A stretch of 64,000 bases of DNA from an uncultured Clostridia bacterium (GCA_944354265.1 CALVPX010000004.1:18538-82537), one strand, 5' to 3'; counted from the stretch's first letter, positions 34,446 to 43,227 are shown. A program made the numbers and translations. The notes: generated by a model not told the origin, from the sequence alone.

Positions 34446-35132
34446 TTAAAATGTATAAAACTTATATCCGCCCGCCTTGTAGAAGCCGATAATTTCGCTG
34501 AGTGCGGCGGCTGTGGAAGTTTTATCGGTAGTGTCGTGGCACAACAGCACAACCGTCTTTCTGTCCGTCGAAGAACTCTTCGCCGCCTCAACCAATTCCT
34601 GCGGAGTGGCGTTTACAATCTCGGCATCGCGCACCGAGGCGTTCCAATCCACATATCTGTATCCCGCGTCGGTCACGGCGCTTACAAGCTGACTCTTCAC
34701 GCCGAAGCTTCCTCCGGGAAAACGGTAAATGCAGCTGCGCCTGCCCGTTACCTCTTCAATTGTTTTGTTGCATTTTTCTATGTCCTCAAGCAGGGCTCGC
34801 GGTGAGGAGTATATGCTTTTATAGTCGTGCGAATAGCTGTGCACGCCTATCGAGTGCCCTTCGTCATAAGCCCGCTTAACAATGTTTTCGCGGTCCTTGA
34901 CGCTCTTTCCCACAATAAAAAACGTCGCTTTTACGCCCTCGTCCTTCAGTGTGTCCAAAATTTTTGGCGTCACCCTGTCGCTCGGCCCGTCGTCAAATGT
35001 CAGATACACTTTATACGCACTGTCGGCGTAACCTATTCTAATGGGCGAACGGTTTAAAAGAGCAAAGTAGTGCAGTACTATCGCGCAAAAAATAATCATA
35101 AACGCTGTGAACGCGCCTATCCTTCTGTTCAT
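34446..35132 (-). CDS. NodB-type polysaccharide deacetylase
   Basis: About 228 residues. An N-terminal helix (AFTAFMIIFCAIVLHYFALL) serves as membrane anchor or uncleaved signal. The NodB domain has TFDDGPSDRVTP (motif 1, Asp-Asp), HSIGVHSYSHDYKS (H-S-x-x-H-x motif 2), RFPGGSFG (motif 3), DWNASVRDA (motif 4) and VVLLCHDT (motif 5). It would remove acetyl groups from peptidoglycan or other surface glycan. Start ATG 35132 is preferred over one at 35201, which would place the start inside a strong hairpin. Confidence 0.87.
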   Translation of the reverse strand: MNRRIGAFTAFMIIFCAIVLHYFALLNRSPIRIGYADSAYKVYLTFDDGPSDRVTPKILDTLKDEGVKATFFIVGKSVKDRENIVKRAYDEGHSIGVHSYSHDYKSIYSSPRALLEDIEKCNKTIEEVTGRRSCIYRFPGGSFGVKSQLVSAVTDAGYRYVDWNASVRDAEIVNATPQELVEAAKSSSTDRKTVVLLCHDTTDKTSTAAALSEIIGFYKAGGYKFYTF

Positions 35133-35559
35133 ATCAATATTTTGCGCACATTTCCAAAAAATACAAGTGCGGGGCGGCAAATTTTGCCGCCCCGCCCCCA
35201 AGTTTTTATGATTTTTTAGTTAATTTACAGCTTGAAAGTTGTGTCAATATATAAATAATGTCGCAAGGCGGAATTCATTTCCGCCGTTAAGCGGCCACAA
35301 TTTGTCGCGTTAGCGAGCTCGCTTGAGGTGAAGGCGCACAATTATATAAATGAGGGCGCTTTAAGATTGTGCGCCGAGGACGAACAACGCACTTCTGCAA
35401 ACAGTGGTCACTCACTGTTTGCGCGTTGTGAGATGAGCGAGCACCTAACAACGTGCGAGCGGTGACCGAGTGCGGCGTTATCCTTGCGCCGCACGAGAAG
35501 GGGCTCCTAAAGCTAACGGCAAGTCGCAGGCGTCGCCAGCCAAGACTTGCGTTAATCTG
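35133..35559. other. Gene-free spacer dense in inverted repeats
   Basis: Holds a GC-rich hairpin GCGGGGCGGCAA/TTGCCGCCCCGC (35169-35195), GGCGCACAAT/ATTGTGCGCC (35333-35342 with 35366-35375), and a long cruciform CAACGC + GCAAACAGTG / CACTGTTTGC + GCGTTG (35385-35428). The rest up to the regulator stop is GC-rich and repetitive without a supportable frame. Confidence 0.7.
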
Positions 35560-36168
35560 TTATCTTCTCCAAAAACTTCTGCACCAACTCTTTTTGCCGC
35601 AGTGCGGGCACTTGAGCCGCCTCTTTGTCATGGTGTGTGCCCCCATTATGTATGCGGAGGGGGTGGGTGCAAACTTTGTTCCGCATTCGGGACATTCAAA
35701 AATCTCGCTGCTTATGCCAACAATCAGTATCACGGCCACGTTTGCCACCATTGAAAGCATCGCACAGACGACAAGCGTTATGCGCAGCCATACGTCTACT
35801 GTAGCATATCCTGCACATATCACAGCAAGCCCAAGGCAGGAAATTATTGTAAGAATGAGTGATATAAGGCAAGTTATGCTTTTTTGCTTAGGGCTGCACT
35901 TGTCGGCAGTCAGCGCGGCTAAATTTTCCTCGGCCTTCTCAATGTATTGCTTTTCGTCTAATCTCTGCCCCGAAAGCAACTCGTTTACGCTTATCCCCAA
36001 AACTTTGCTCAGCGGCAGCATCAGCCCCACATCGGGCAGTCCTTTGCCTGTCTCCCATTTTGAAACCGTCTTTTCAGATATGTTCAGCCTTTCGGCAAGC
36101 TCTCTTTGGGTCAGCCCTTTTTCTTTGCGCATGGCCTTGATAAATTGTCCCGTCAGTATCTGATCCAT
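35560..36168 (-). CDS. XRE-family membrane regulator with a C-terminal zinc ribbon
   Basis: 202 residues. Residues about 1-65 are a Cro/CI helix-turn-helix (GLTQRELAERLNISEKTVSKWETG). Two or three membrane helices follow (about 100-160), then a zinc-ribbon-like end with CPECG and CPHCGKKSWC. RBS AAGGAGG. DNA-binding with membrane location suggests a one-component sensor; the ligand is unknown. GTGCAAATTTGTACAC at about 36214-36230 upstream is an imperfect palindrome that could be its operator. Confidence 0.8.
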   Translation of the reverse strand: MDQILTGQFIKAMRKEKGLTQRELAERLNISEKTVSKWETGKGLPDVGLMLPLSKVLGISVNELLSGQRLDEKQYIEKAEENLAALTADKCSPKQKSITCLISLILTIISCLGLAVICAGYATVDVWLRITLVVCAMLSMVANVAVILIVGISSEIFECPECGTKFAPTPSAYIMGAHTMTKRRLKCPHCGKKSWCRSFWRR

Positions 36169-36410
36169 AAATTCCTCCTTCAGGTTCTTTGCTTGGCTTT
36201 ATTATAGCATTAGCGTGCAAATTTGTACACCCATGCTCCGTAGACTTTGCACATTTATGTCATTTTTTAGTAGTAAGTCAGGCTATTATTTTATTTTTTA
36301 TGGCAAATAGTTATAAAGGCTAAATGTCTCTATTGTTCGCAAAATTTTGAAATGCAAATTAAATTTTTTATATAAACATGAAGAAATTAACATACAATCC
36401 AACCGCAGGC

Positions 36411-36419
36411 TGATATAAT
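36411..36419 (+). promoter_or_regulatory. Extended -10 promoter of the gal-type operon
   Basis: TGATATAAT (extended TGn plus TATAAT at 36414-36419); no good -35 at 17 bases. The RBS AAAGGAG and ATG 36445 follow. Confidence 0.55.
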
Positions 36420-36444
36420 TCAGAAAAAACAAAGGAGTGCAGCA

Positions 36445-37548
36445 ATGCAGGATTTATTGGGTTATGAAGGCAAAGTCTGTGTGGTAACGGGCTCTGCAAG
36501 CGGAATGGGCAAGGCTACTTGCGAACTTTTAATCAAGCTCGGTGCAAAGGTATACGGCATGGACAGGAACGAGCTCGTCATCGACGGCATGGAAAAGTTT
36601 ATCGCCACCGACCTGTCGAATAAACAGAGTATCGACAGTGCTTTTGCGCAGCTCCCCGACAAAATAGACTGCTTCTTCGGCGTTGCCGGTTTAAGCGGAG
36701 CCAAGACAAGCTATTGGACGACGTTCACCGTTAATTTTATAGCCAACAAGTATATGACTGAACAGTATCTCGAAAAGCGCATGGACAGGGGCGGCGCAAT
36801 AGTCTATGTCACCTCCTGCGGCGGCCTCATGTGGGAGAAGTGGCAGAAGGAATATAAAAAAGTCATGAAGTGCAAAACGTGGGACGAAATGGTTGCCTTT
36901 ATGAAGAAGGTCTCCCCCAAGGACGGCGTAGGCGGCATGGCATATACGCTCGCACACGGCAGTTATCCCTCCGTCATATGCGAAATTCCCGAATGGAACG
37001 GAACGGTAATAAGATTGGTCTCCCGCAACAGAGATGATATAATTAAACTTTCCGAGCTTGTCAGAAGGGCATGGGTGTGTTATAATAATAAGGAACTCGG
37101 CATAATTGCCGAAGATGAAAACGGCGTACACAACGCGATAAGTCCAACGGTTTTAAAAACTGCGCGCGGTTATGAGATGAATATAATCCTTCGCTCCAAC
37201 ATAACTAGCGAAAAGTATCCCGACGGCGTATTCCACGCCCACCCCGAATATCACGCCATAAAGAAGGAGAGCATAGGACTCATAGAGGCGCAGGGATTGT
37301 TCATATTGCCGGGCAGATTAGAGGAAAAGCTTAAGGTCATAGGCAGATATGTTGAGCAAAAATTGCCGCTGCCCCCGCAGTTTGCCGCGTATAATGTGCT
37401 TTACGACGCCGCGGTAAAATGCGGTGGGGAGTATGCTTTGCAAAGCGCTCTTGGCATTATCTGCGCGGAGATACTTAAAAACACCGCCGTTTTCAAGGAT
37501 AACAGACATACCATAGAATTTTTGAACGGATTGGGGTTTAACAAATGA
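36445..37548 (+). CDS. Chimeric protein: SDR N-terminal half fused to the C-terminal part of class II GalT
   Basis: 367 residues. Residues 1-169 are a short-chain dehydrogenase: TGSASGMG cofactor loop (15-22), ATDLS, FGVAGLSG and GAIVYVTSCGG, stopping at the point where YxxxK should follow (it reads YTLAHG). From about 171 the sequence becomes Firmicutes-type UDP-glucose--hexose-1-phosphate uridylyltransferase: HGSYPSVICEIPEWNG, HNAISPTVLKTARGYEM, LRSNITSEKYPDGVFHAH and HPEYHAIKKESIGLIEAQG. The GalT N-terminal roughly 300 residues and the SDR C-terminal third are both missing. It overlaps galK by ATGA. This looks like a deletion fusion in the galT position; activity is doubtful. Confidence 0.75.
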   Translation: MQDLLGYEGKVCVVTGSASGMGKATCELLIKLGAKVYGMDRNELVIDGMEKFIATDLSNKQSIDSAFAQLPDKIDCFFGVAGLSGAKTSYWTTFTVNFIANKYMTEQYLEKRMDRGGAIVYVTSCGGLMWEKWQKEYKKVMKCKTWDEMVAFMKKVSPKDGVGGMAYTLAHGSYPSVICEIPEWNGTVIRLVSRNRDDIIKLSELVRRAWVCYNNKELGIIAEDENGVHNAISPTVLKTARGYEMNIILRSNITSEKYPDGVFHAHPEYHAIKKESIGLIEAQGLFILPGRLEEKLKVIGRYVEQKLPLPPQFAAYNVLYDAAVKCGGEYALQSALGIICAEILKNTAVFKDNRHTIEFLNGLGFNK

Positions 37549-38666
37549 ATAAAAATGATTATACATACGAAGTATCCGCGGCGGGGCGGGTCAACATAAT
37601 TGGTGAACACATAGACTACTGCGGCGGCAAGGTTCTGCCCGCGGCGCTGTCATTAAAAAATACTGTCTATATCCGTCCCAACGGCACCGATAAAATTAAT
37701 ATCGAATGGTCTACGCTGCCTAATAAGGTATCTATAGATATTAATAATTTAGAAAATTACAGGCATTTGAAATATGGCAACTATCAGGCGGGCTGCGCGC
37801 TCGAACTGCAAAAGGCGGGCCATAAGCTTGTCGGTTGCGACATGTATCAGGACTGCACCGTGCCCTTCGGCAGCGGACTTTCGTCCTCGGCGGCGATTGA
37901 AGTTTCAACGATAGCCGCCCTCGCAACAGTGGCGGGTGAGAAAATAGACCCCGTTTCCATAGCATTGATGGCGCAGCAGGCCGAGCATAATTACGCCGGC
38001 GTCAATTGCGGAATAATGGATCAGTATGCCTCCGCATGCGGCAAAAAGGATATGGCTATGCTGCTCGATTGCAAGACGCTTGAATGTGAGTATATCCCCT
38101 TTGACCTCGGCGACTACTCACTCGTCATTGCCGATTGCAACAAACCCCATAGTCTTACGGTCAGCAAATATAACGAGCGCAGGAATGAAACCGAGCGCGC
38201 TCTCGCAATACTGCAAAAGCGGTTGGATATTAATTGCCTTGCAGATGTAACGCTCGCGCAGTTTTCCAAATATGAATATATGCTGCCGCAACCGCTGCGC
38301 AAGCGCGCCGCTCACGTCATAAATGAATGTCAGCGCGTAAATGTGGCCGAGCAGGCTCTCCGCGTCGGCAATATCGAGCTGTTGGGCAGACTTTTGAACC
38401 TTTCACATGCCTCGCTGAAAAATCTTTACGAAACGACAGGCAAAGAGGCGGACGCGCTCGTCGAAGCTGCGCAAAGCCACCCCGCCTGCATTGGTTCCCG
38501 CCTCACGGGCGGCGGCTTTGGCGGAAGTACGATCTCTATTGTCAGAAGAGAATATGTCGACGAGTTCTGCGAATATGTGTTCAAAAGGTACGAAGAAGCA
38601 ACGGGCTACGCGGCAAAGTTTTATAACGCGCAAATCGCAGATGGTTTAACAATCAAAAAAATATGA
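37545..38666 (+). CDS. galK: Galactokinase
   Basis: 373 residues of the GHMP kinase family with intact motifs: GRVNIIGEHIDYCGG (galactose and family signature), PFGSGLSSSAAIEVST (ATP loop), NCGIMDQYAS (catalytic Asp) and LTGGGFGGSTIS. It phosphorylates galactose at C1. It overlaps the chimeric galT-like gene upstream and the galM gene downstream by ATGA, so it is the centre of a Leloir operon whose two flanking genes are both damaged. Confidence 0.93.
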   Translation: MNKNDYTYEVSAAGRVNIIGEHIDYCGGKVLPAALSLKNTVYIRPNGTDKINIEWSTLPNKVSIDINNLENYRHLKYGNYQAGCALELQKAGHKLVGCDMYQDCTVPFGSGLSSSAAIEVSTIAALATVAGEKIDPVSIALMAQQAEHNYAGVNCGIMDQYASACGKKDMAMLLDCKTLECEYIPFDLGDYSLVIADCNKPHSLTVSKYNERRNETERALAILQKRLDINCLADVTLAQFSKYEYMLPQPLRKRAAHVINECQRVNVAEQALRVGNIELLGRLLNLSHASLKNLYETTGKEADALVEAAQSHPACIGSRLTGGGFGGSTISIVRREYVDEFCEYVFKRYEEATGYAAKFYNAQIADGLTIKKI

Positions 38667-39657
38667 TAACAAAATCTTACTTCGATACATATAACGGCAA
38701 ACAGTCATATATTTACGAACTCTCCAACGACAAATTAAAAGTCGGCATAACCGACTTCGGCGGAGCGATACAGTATTTAAAGGTCGTTACGCCCTCGGGT
38801 GAAAAGGGGACGTCTGCCTCGGCTTCGACAACATCTCCGAGTATATAAACAGCGCCACTTATTGCGGCGCAACGATAGGCAGGGTGGCTAACCGCATTGC
38901 GGATGCAAGGTATTGCCTGAACGGCAAAGAATATGTGCTTTCGCAAAACGACGGCAAAAACTGCCTGCACGGCGGAGCCGACGGTTTCGATAAAAAGTTC
39001 TTCCAAGTTAAAACGTGCGGCGATTTGCTCTGCTTAACGCTGACAAGCCCCGACGGAGATATGGGGTTCGGCGGCAACATGCAGTTTGAGGCACAGTTCA
39101 GTTTGGAAGGCGGCGCTCTCAACATTAAATATTTGGCTCAGAGCGATGCAGACACGCTGTGGTCGCCTACATGCCATGCTTACTTCAATCTCGGCGGCAC
39201 TATCGGCGAACACATGCTGAAAATCGACGCATCAAAATATACGCCCGCAGGCGAGGGGCTTATACCCACAGGCGAGGTAAACGCCGTAACGGGAACGCCG
39301 TTCGACTTCACTCAATTCAAACCCATAGGGCGCGATATGCACGCCGAAAACGCACAGCTCAGCATTGCCGGCGGGTATGACCATAATTATGTTCTTAACG
39401 GCGGACATGCGGCAACGGTATACAGCCCTGTAAGCGCAATTAAGCTCGATGTATTTACTGACATGCCCGGTCTGCAATTTTACAGCGGAAACTTCATAAA
39501 GGGCAGGGGTAAAAACGGTGTCCTCAACATGCACGACGGATTTTGCCTCGAACCTCAGTTTTTCCCCAAGGCAATAAATATTCCTTGGTTTCAGTCCCCC
39601 ATATTAAAGGGTGGCGAACAGGGCGAACATTTCATAAAATATTCATTTTCATGGTGA
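38663..39657 (+). pseudogene. galM: Aldose 1-epimerase (mutarotase) interrupted by a frameshift
   Basis: The first 186 bases read MITKSYFDTYNG...GGAIQYLKVVTPSGEKG and then run to a stop in the wrong frame. Shifting by one base at the GGGG run (38806-38809) restores DVCLGFDNISEYINSATYCG joined to GATIGRVANRIADARY and the rest of the mutarotase, including a DGKNCLHGG segment, ATCHAYFNLGG and DHNYVLNGG. One G appears to be missing. This could be a real null allele, an assembly error in a homopolymer, or slippage. The other catalytic regions look intact. Confidence 0.8.
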
Positions 39658-40063
39658 CTGTCCATGTTTCTCCTTAAAACAGTGACGGCAGACCCTGCGG
39701 CACAGTATCCCCCCATTATTTAAAGCAGTGTCTGCACGGTCACAATTACATAAAGCTATAACAGATTATGTAACCTTTTATAATGATAAGCGACCGCATA
39801 TAAGCAACGGGTACAAAACGCCAACAGCAAAGGAAGAGTTGTATTTTAAAAATGTATCTTGAGACAGTGGGTTCAGATTGTAAGGATTTTTGCTTTTGCT
39901 TTTCGGTTTGAAGCTTTTTTCAAAACTGCTGTTTCAATGACTCATTTTAAAAAGTAGCAAAAATGAGGTTAGATCACGTAGAACAAGCTCAAAAATTGCA
40001 TAAAAAAAGAATCACCTTAACGACTGTCCCAACTTAGGGGTTCAGATTGTTAAGGTGATTCAG
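39658..40063. other. Gene-free spacer with possible insertion-sequence remnants
   Basis: No gene seen. GACTGTCC occurs at about 39656 and 40022, and the complementary GAGACAGTGGGTTCAGATTGT at about 39860 repeats GGGTTCAGATTGTTAAGG near 40040. These resemble scattered ends of a decayed mobile element. The right end is the tRNA-Thr terminator. Confidence 0.4.
40009..40061 (-). terminator. Terminator of tRNA-Thr
   Basis: 13-bp stem GAATCACCTTAAC / GTTAAGGTGATTC with a 27-base loop; on the minus strand it is followed by six or more T. Confidence 0.8.
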
Positions 40064-40064
40064 A

Positions 40065-40140
40065 TGGAGCTACTGGCCGGACTCGAACCGGCGACCTGCT
40101 GATTACGAATCAGCTGCTCTACCAACTGAGCCACAGTAGC
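40065..40140 (-). tRNA. tRNA-Thr (anticodon CGU)
   Basis: Read on the minus strand: acceptor stem GCTACTG/CAGTAGC, anticodon stem GCTGA/TCAGC with loop TTCGTAA giving anticodon CGT, T-arm GCCGGTTCGAGTCCGGC, and encoded CCA at 40065-40067. All stems pair perfectly. Confidence 0.97.
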
Positions 40141-40279
40141 ATTTATATGCATTTCGCAAAAACATAGATATTATAAATGATAATTTACTTTTACGCAAGC
40201 AATTTTAAATCTCAACGCAAAAAAATATTGCAATTATTTAACTGCACATATTGTATTTCGGAAAACCGTAAAATAAAGT

Positions 40280-40951
40280 ATGAAAAGAAGTTATAAGTTC
40301 GGACTGACAGCAATTGCTGCTGCAGCTGTAGTATTGATTGTTGCAGCTATAATTGCGGCAATTCCGTCTTGCGATAACCGAATATATTTTTCAGTCAGCT
40401 ATTATTTCGTCTGTTATAAGAGCGCCGACGACGCCCATTCGGCCGCTTCTGTTTCGTCCACTGTGCAAAGTTACGGCGGCGCGGGATACATTATCAAAAT
40501 AGGAACAAGCTACTATGTTACTGTTGCATGCTACTATAATGAGGAGGACGCTCAGTCGGTCTGCTCATCGCTCGGAAATGAAGGTCTTTCGTGCCGCATG
40601 GTTGAAGCTTTAACGGAGGAATACAAATTGCCGGCAAGCTTATCTCAATATAAAAGCAATATACACGGGGCGTTGACAGCGTTAGACCAACTCGGTATTA
40701 TTTTTTATCAGACGGCAAACTCATTGGACAGCGGGGAAATTTCAACTTCTGCCGCGCAGTCGGTATTGGACGACGCCTGTTCAACTCTGTGCGGACTTTT
40801 AAAGAACAATCAGAACAATGCGCTGCATGCTGAAATTGAATATCTCATCGCCCTCGTCGATGATATAAGCGGAAGTTATATCTACGCACGCGAAATACGG
40901 GCACTTCAGGTTGCAGTCTGCGACGCCATTTTAAATGTAAATTTTAATTAA
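40280..40951 (+). CDS. Membrane-anchored SPOR-like protein
   Basis: 223 residues. An N-terminal helix (FGLTAIAAAAVVLIVAAIIAAI) is followed by a SPOR-like alpha/beta module (IYFSVSYYFVCYKSADDAHSAAS ... AGYIIKIGTSYYVTVACYYNEEDAQSVCSSLGNEG). The C-terminal half is helical. SPOR domains bind denuded glycan strands at division or spore septa, so a cell-envelope role is likely. No clear RBS; A/T-rich upstream. No partner gene next to it. Confidence 0.65.
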   Translation: MKRSYKFGLTAIAAAAVVLIVAAIIAAIPSCDNRIYFSVSYYFVCYKSADDAHSAASVSSTVQSYGGAGYIIKIGTSYYVTVACYYNEEDAQSVCSSLGNEGLSCRMVEALTEEYKLPASLSQYKSNIHGALTALDQLGIIFYQTANSLDSGEISTSAAQSVLDDACSTLCGLLKNNQNNALHAEIEYLIALVDDISGSYIYAREIRALQVAVCDAILNVNFN

Positions 40952-40955
40952 AAAC

Positions 40956-40984
40956 TTGTGCAACCTTCCCGAGTCTGCTATAAT
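40956..40984 (+). promoter_or_regulatory. Promoter giving an apparently leaderless SDR mRNA
   Basis: TTGTGC (40956-40961), 17-base spacer, perfect TATAAT (40979-40984). The ATG at 40991 is 6 bases downstream, at the expected +1. Confidence 0.65.
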
Positions 40985-40990
40985 ATTTGC

Positions 40991-41773
40991 ATGGACTATA
41001 CTCTTATTACGGGTGCGACGGGATATCTCGGCAAAGCTTTTGCCGTTCAATGCCTTGACCGCGGCGAAAATTTATATCTGACCGGACGGAGCGCAGATAA
41101 GCTTTCCGACCTCGCCGCCCAATTGAAATCACGACGGCCGTCTGCAACAATCGCAACATTTGCCTGCGACCTCGCAGATGAGCAGTCGCGTGCGGCTCTC
41201 TTTGACGACGCCAAAGATTTAAAGTTTTCGCGCCTCATTAATGTAGCGGGAGCAGATATTCAGAAGGCGTTTGCTCTCTATGACCAGAATAAGCTGACCT
41301 TTCAGATACGCGCAAACTTCGAGGGTGCGCTTTCAATGTGTCTGTTTTGCTTAAACCACAGGGCGGAGCGTCTGAAGATAATAAACATTTCCTCCATCTG
41401 CGGCGAATATGCAATGCCCTATTTTGCCGTGTATGCGGCGTCAAAGGGTGCGCTCACATCGTTTTCTGTCGCGCTCGCAGAGGAATGCCGCAAAAGCGGC
41501 GTTACAGTAACTGCTGTTCTCCCCGGGGCCGTTCATACCCGTCCCGACGTGGAGGAGTATATCAAAGCGCAGGGAGCATGGGGCAAAATTGCGGCCAAAT
41601 CGCCCGAGTATGTGGCGGCAAAGTCGCTTTCAGCGAGCGACAAAGGAAAAAAGAAACTGATAGTCGGCGGCGCCAATAAATTAATATATTATATTTCAAA
41701 AATCATCCCCGGGTGTCTGCTTATAAGGTTAAACGCCAACAGCCGCAAACATACTTATAAAGACGCATTTTAA
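40991..41773 (+). CDS. Short-chain dehydrogenase/reductase
   Basis: About 260 residues of classical SDR: ITGATGYLGKAF cofactor loop, ACDLAD, NVAGADIQK (N-x-A-G) and the active site IINISSICGEY...YAASKGALTSFS (Ser, Tyr, Lys). The C terminus is basic. The substrate is unknown. The start is taken as ATG 40991; an in-frame GTG 33 bases upstream would sit in the promoter. No RBS exists, consistent with leaderless translation. Confidence 0.82.
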   Translation: MDYTLITGATGYLGKAFAVQCLDRGENLYLTGRSADKLSDLAAQLKSRRPSATIATFACDLADEQSRAALFDDAKDLKFSRLINVAGADIQKAFALYDQNKLTFQIRANFEGALSMCLFCLNHRAERLKIINISSICGEYAMPYFAVYAASKGALTSFSVALAEECRKSGVTVTAVLPGAVHTRPDVEEYIKAQGAWGKIAAKSPEYVAAKSLSASDKGKKKLIVGGANKLIYYISKIIPGCLLIRLNANSRKHTYKDAF

Positions 41774-41785
41774 AGGCGCTAAAGT

Positions 41786-41814
41786 TTGACGGGGCGCAAC
41801 GCATGTGCTAAAAT
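41786..41814 (+). promoter_or_regulatory. Promoter of thyA-folA
   Basis: TTGACG (41786-41791), 17-base spacer, TAAAAT (41809-41814). Confidence 0.65.
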
Positions 41815-41838
41815 ATTTAAAAACTACGGAGAAGAAGA

Positions 41839-42669
41839 ATGAGCAGGGCAGATAAGATATTTATTGACAACATGAACGACATAATGAAGAACGGCGTGTG
41901 GGATACCGATCTTCCCGTCCGTCCCCGTTGGAGCGACGGCACGCCCGCGCATACGGTAAAAAAATTCGGCATTGTCAACCGGTACAACCTGCAGGAGGAA
42001 TTTCCCATACTGACAATCCGCCGCACGGCGTTCAAATCGTGCGTGGATGAGCTCCTGTGGATATGGCAGAAAAAATCAAACAACATTCACGACCTTAATT
42101 CAAAAATATGGGACCAATGGGCAGACGAAAGCGGCTCTATCGGCAAAGCTTACGGCTATCAGCTCGGCGTCAAGCACCACTATAAGGAGGGTGACTTCGA
42201 TCAGGTTGACAGGGTTTTGTACGACCTCAAAAATAACCCTTCAAGCCGCCGCATCATGACAAATATTTATACTTTTGCCGACCTTCACGAAATGCACCTG
42301 TACCCCTGCGCGTACTCTATGACGTTCAACGTCTCGGGCGACACCCTCAACGCCATTCTCAATCAGCGCTCAAACGATATGCTTACAGCCAACAATTGGA
42401 ATGTTGCGCAGTATGCCGTCCTCCTCATAATGATGGCGCAGGTCAGCGGATTAAAGGCGGGCGAGCTCGTGCATGTAATTGCGGACGCTCATATTTACGA
42501 CCGCCATATACCCATAGTCAAAGAAATTATTGAACAGCCCCAATATCCCGCACCCAAGCTGCTTGTCGACCCCGACGTCAAAAATTTTTACGACTTCACT
42601 GTGGACAGTTTCAAGCTTGAAGACTATCAGTGCAACAAGACAAAGTACACAATACCCGTAGCGGAGTAA
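41839..42669 (+). CDS. thyA: Thymidylate synthase
   Basis: 276 residues. RRTAFKSCVDELLW, the active-site LYPCAYSMTFNV (Cys), and QRSNDMLTANNWNVAQYA are present, followed by HIYDRHIPI. The PCAYS form resembles the Bacillus/phage ThyA subgroup rather than the E. coli PCH form. It methylates dUMP using methylene-THF and produces DHF. RBS GGAGAAG. The DHFR gene starts 3 bases after its stop. Confidence 0.95.
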   Translation: MSRADKIFIDNMNDIMKNGVWDTDLPVRPRWSDGTPAHTVKKFGIVNRYNLQEEFPILTIRRTAFKSCVDELLWIWQKKSNNIHDLNSKIWDQWADESGSIGKAYGYQLGVKHHYKEGDFDQVDRVLYDLKNNPSSRRIMTNIYTFADLHEMHLYPCAYSMTFNVSGDTLNAILNQRSNDMLTANNWNVAQYAVLLIMMAQVSGLKAGELVHVIADAHIYDRHIPIVKEIIEQPQYPAPKLLVDPDVKNFYDFTVDSFKLEDYQCNKTKYTIPVAE

Positions 42670-42671
42670 GT

Positions 42672-43169
42672 ATGAAGGCAATAGTTCATGTAGATAAAAA
42701 GTGGGGCATAGGTAAAGACAACGGCTTAATGTTCCGCCTGCCCGCTGATATGAAATTTTTCAGGGAGACGACCACGGGCAATGCTGTTGTGATGGGAGGC
42801 AACACGCTGCGCTCCTTCCCCGGCGGCAATCCGTTGAAAAACAGGCGCAATATTGTGCTCTCCAACACCCTTGGCGAAAGGGACGACTACAAAATTGTGC
42901 ACAGCATTGAGGAGCTGTTTGCCGCTATAAAGGAGCAAAAGGGCGAAGTTTATGTTATAGGCGGAGCGGCAATCTACAGAATGCTGCTGCCCTATTGTTC
43001 GGAGGTGTTCGTCACCAAGGTCGACGCCGACGGCGACGCAGATACGTTTTTTTCCAATCTCGACGAAGATGAAAATTTTTCGCTCGAGAGTGAGGGAGAG
43101 GAGCTTGAAACAAACGGCTATAAAATAAAATTCTGCACCTATAAAAATAATAATGTCAAACCTCTTTAA
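42672..43169 (+). CDS. folA: Dihydrofolate reductase
   Basis: 165 residues: AIVHVDKKWGIGKDNGL (NADPH/folate loop), LPADMKFFRETTTGNAVVMGG, PLKNRRNIVLSN, and VYVIGGAAIYRMLLPY. It regenerates THF from the DHF released by ThyA. ATG 42672 has GGAG 5 bases upstream, which overlaps the thyA stop. The pair forms one transcript ending at a strong terminator. Confidence 0.95.
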   Translation: MKAIVHVDKKWGIGKDNGLMFRLPADMKFFRETTTGNAVVMGGNTLRSFPGGNPLKNRRNIVLSNTLGERDDYKIVHSIEELFAAIKEQKGEVYVIGGAAIYRMLLPYCSEVFVTKVDADGDADTFFSNLDEDENFSLESEGEELETNGYKIKFCTYKNNNVKPL

Positions 43170-43176
43170 ATAAGTA

Positions 43177-43209
43177 CGTGTGGCGCGGCTTAAAAAGCCG
43201 CGCCACACG
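43177..43209. terminator. Bidirectional terminator between folA and the small XRE gene
   Basis: 15-bp stem CGTGTGGCGCGGCTT/AAGCCGCGCCACACG with a three-base loop; weak T/A tracts on both sides. Confidence 0.8.
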
Positions 43210-43227
43210 CAGTATTTTTAATAATTT

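Noticed and set aside
43177-43209. A regulatory site for the XRE protein
   Set aside because: The long perfect stem lies between convergent gene ends and is better explained as a bidirectional terminator.
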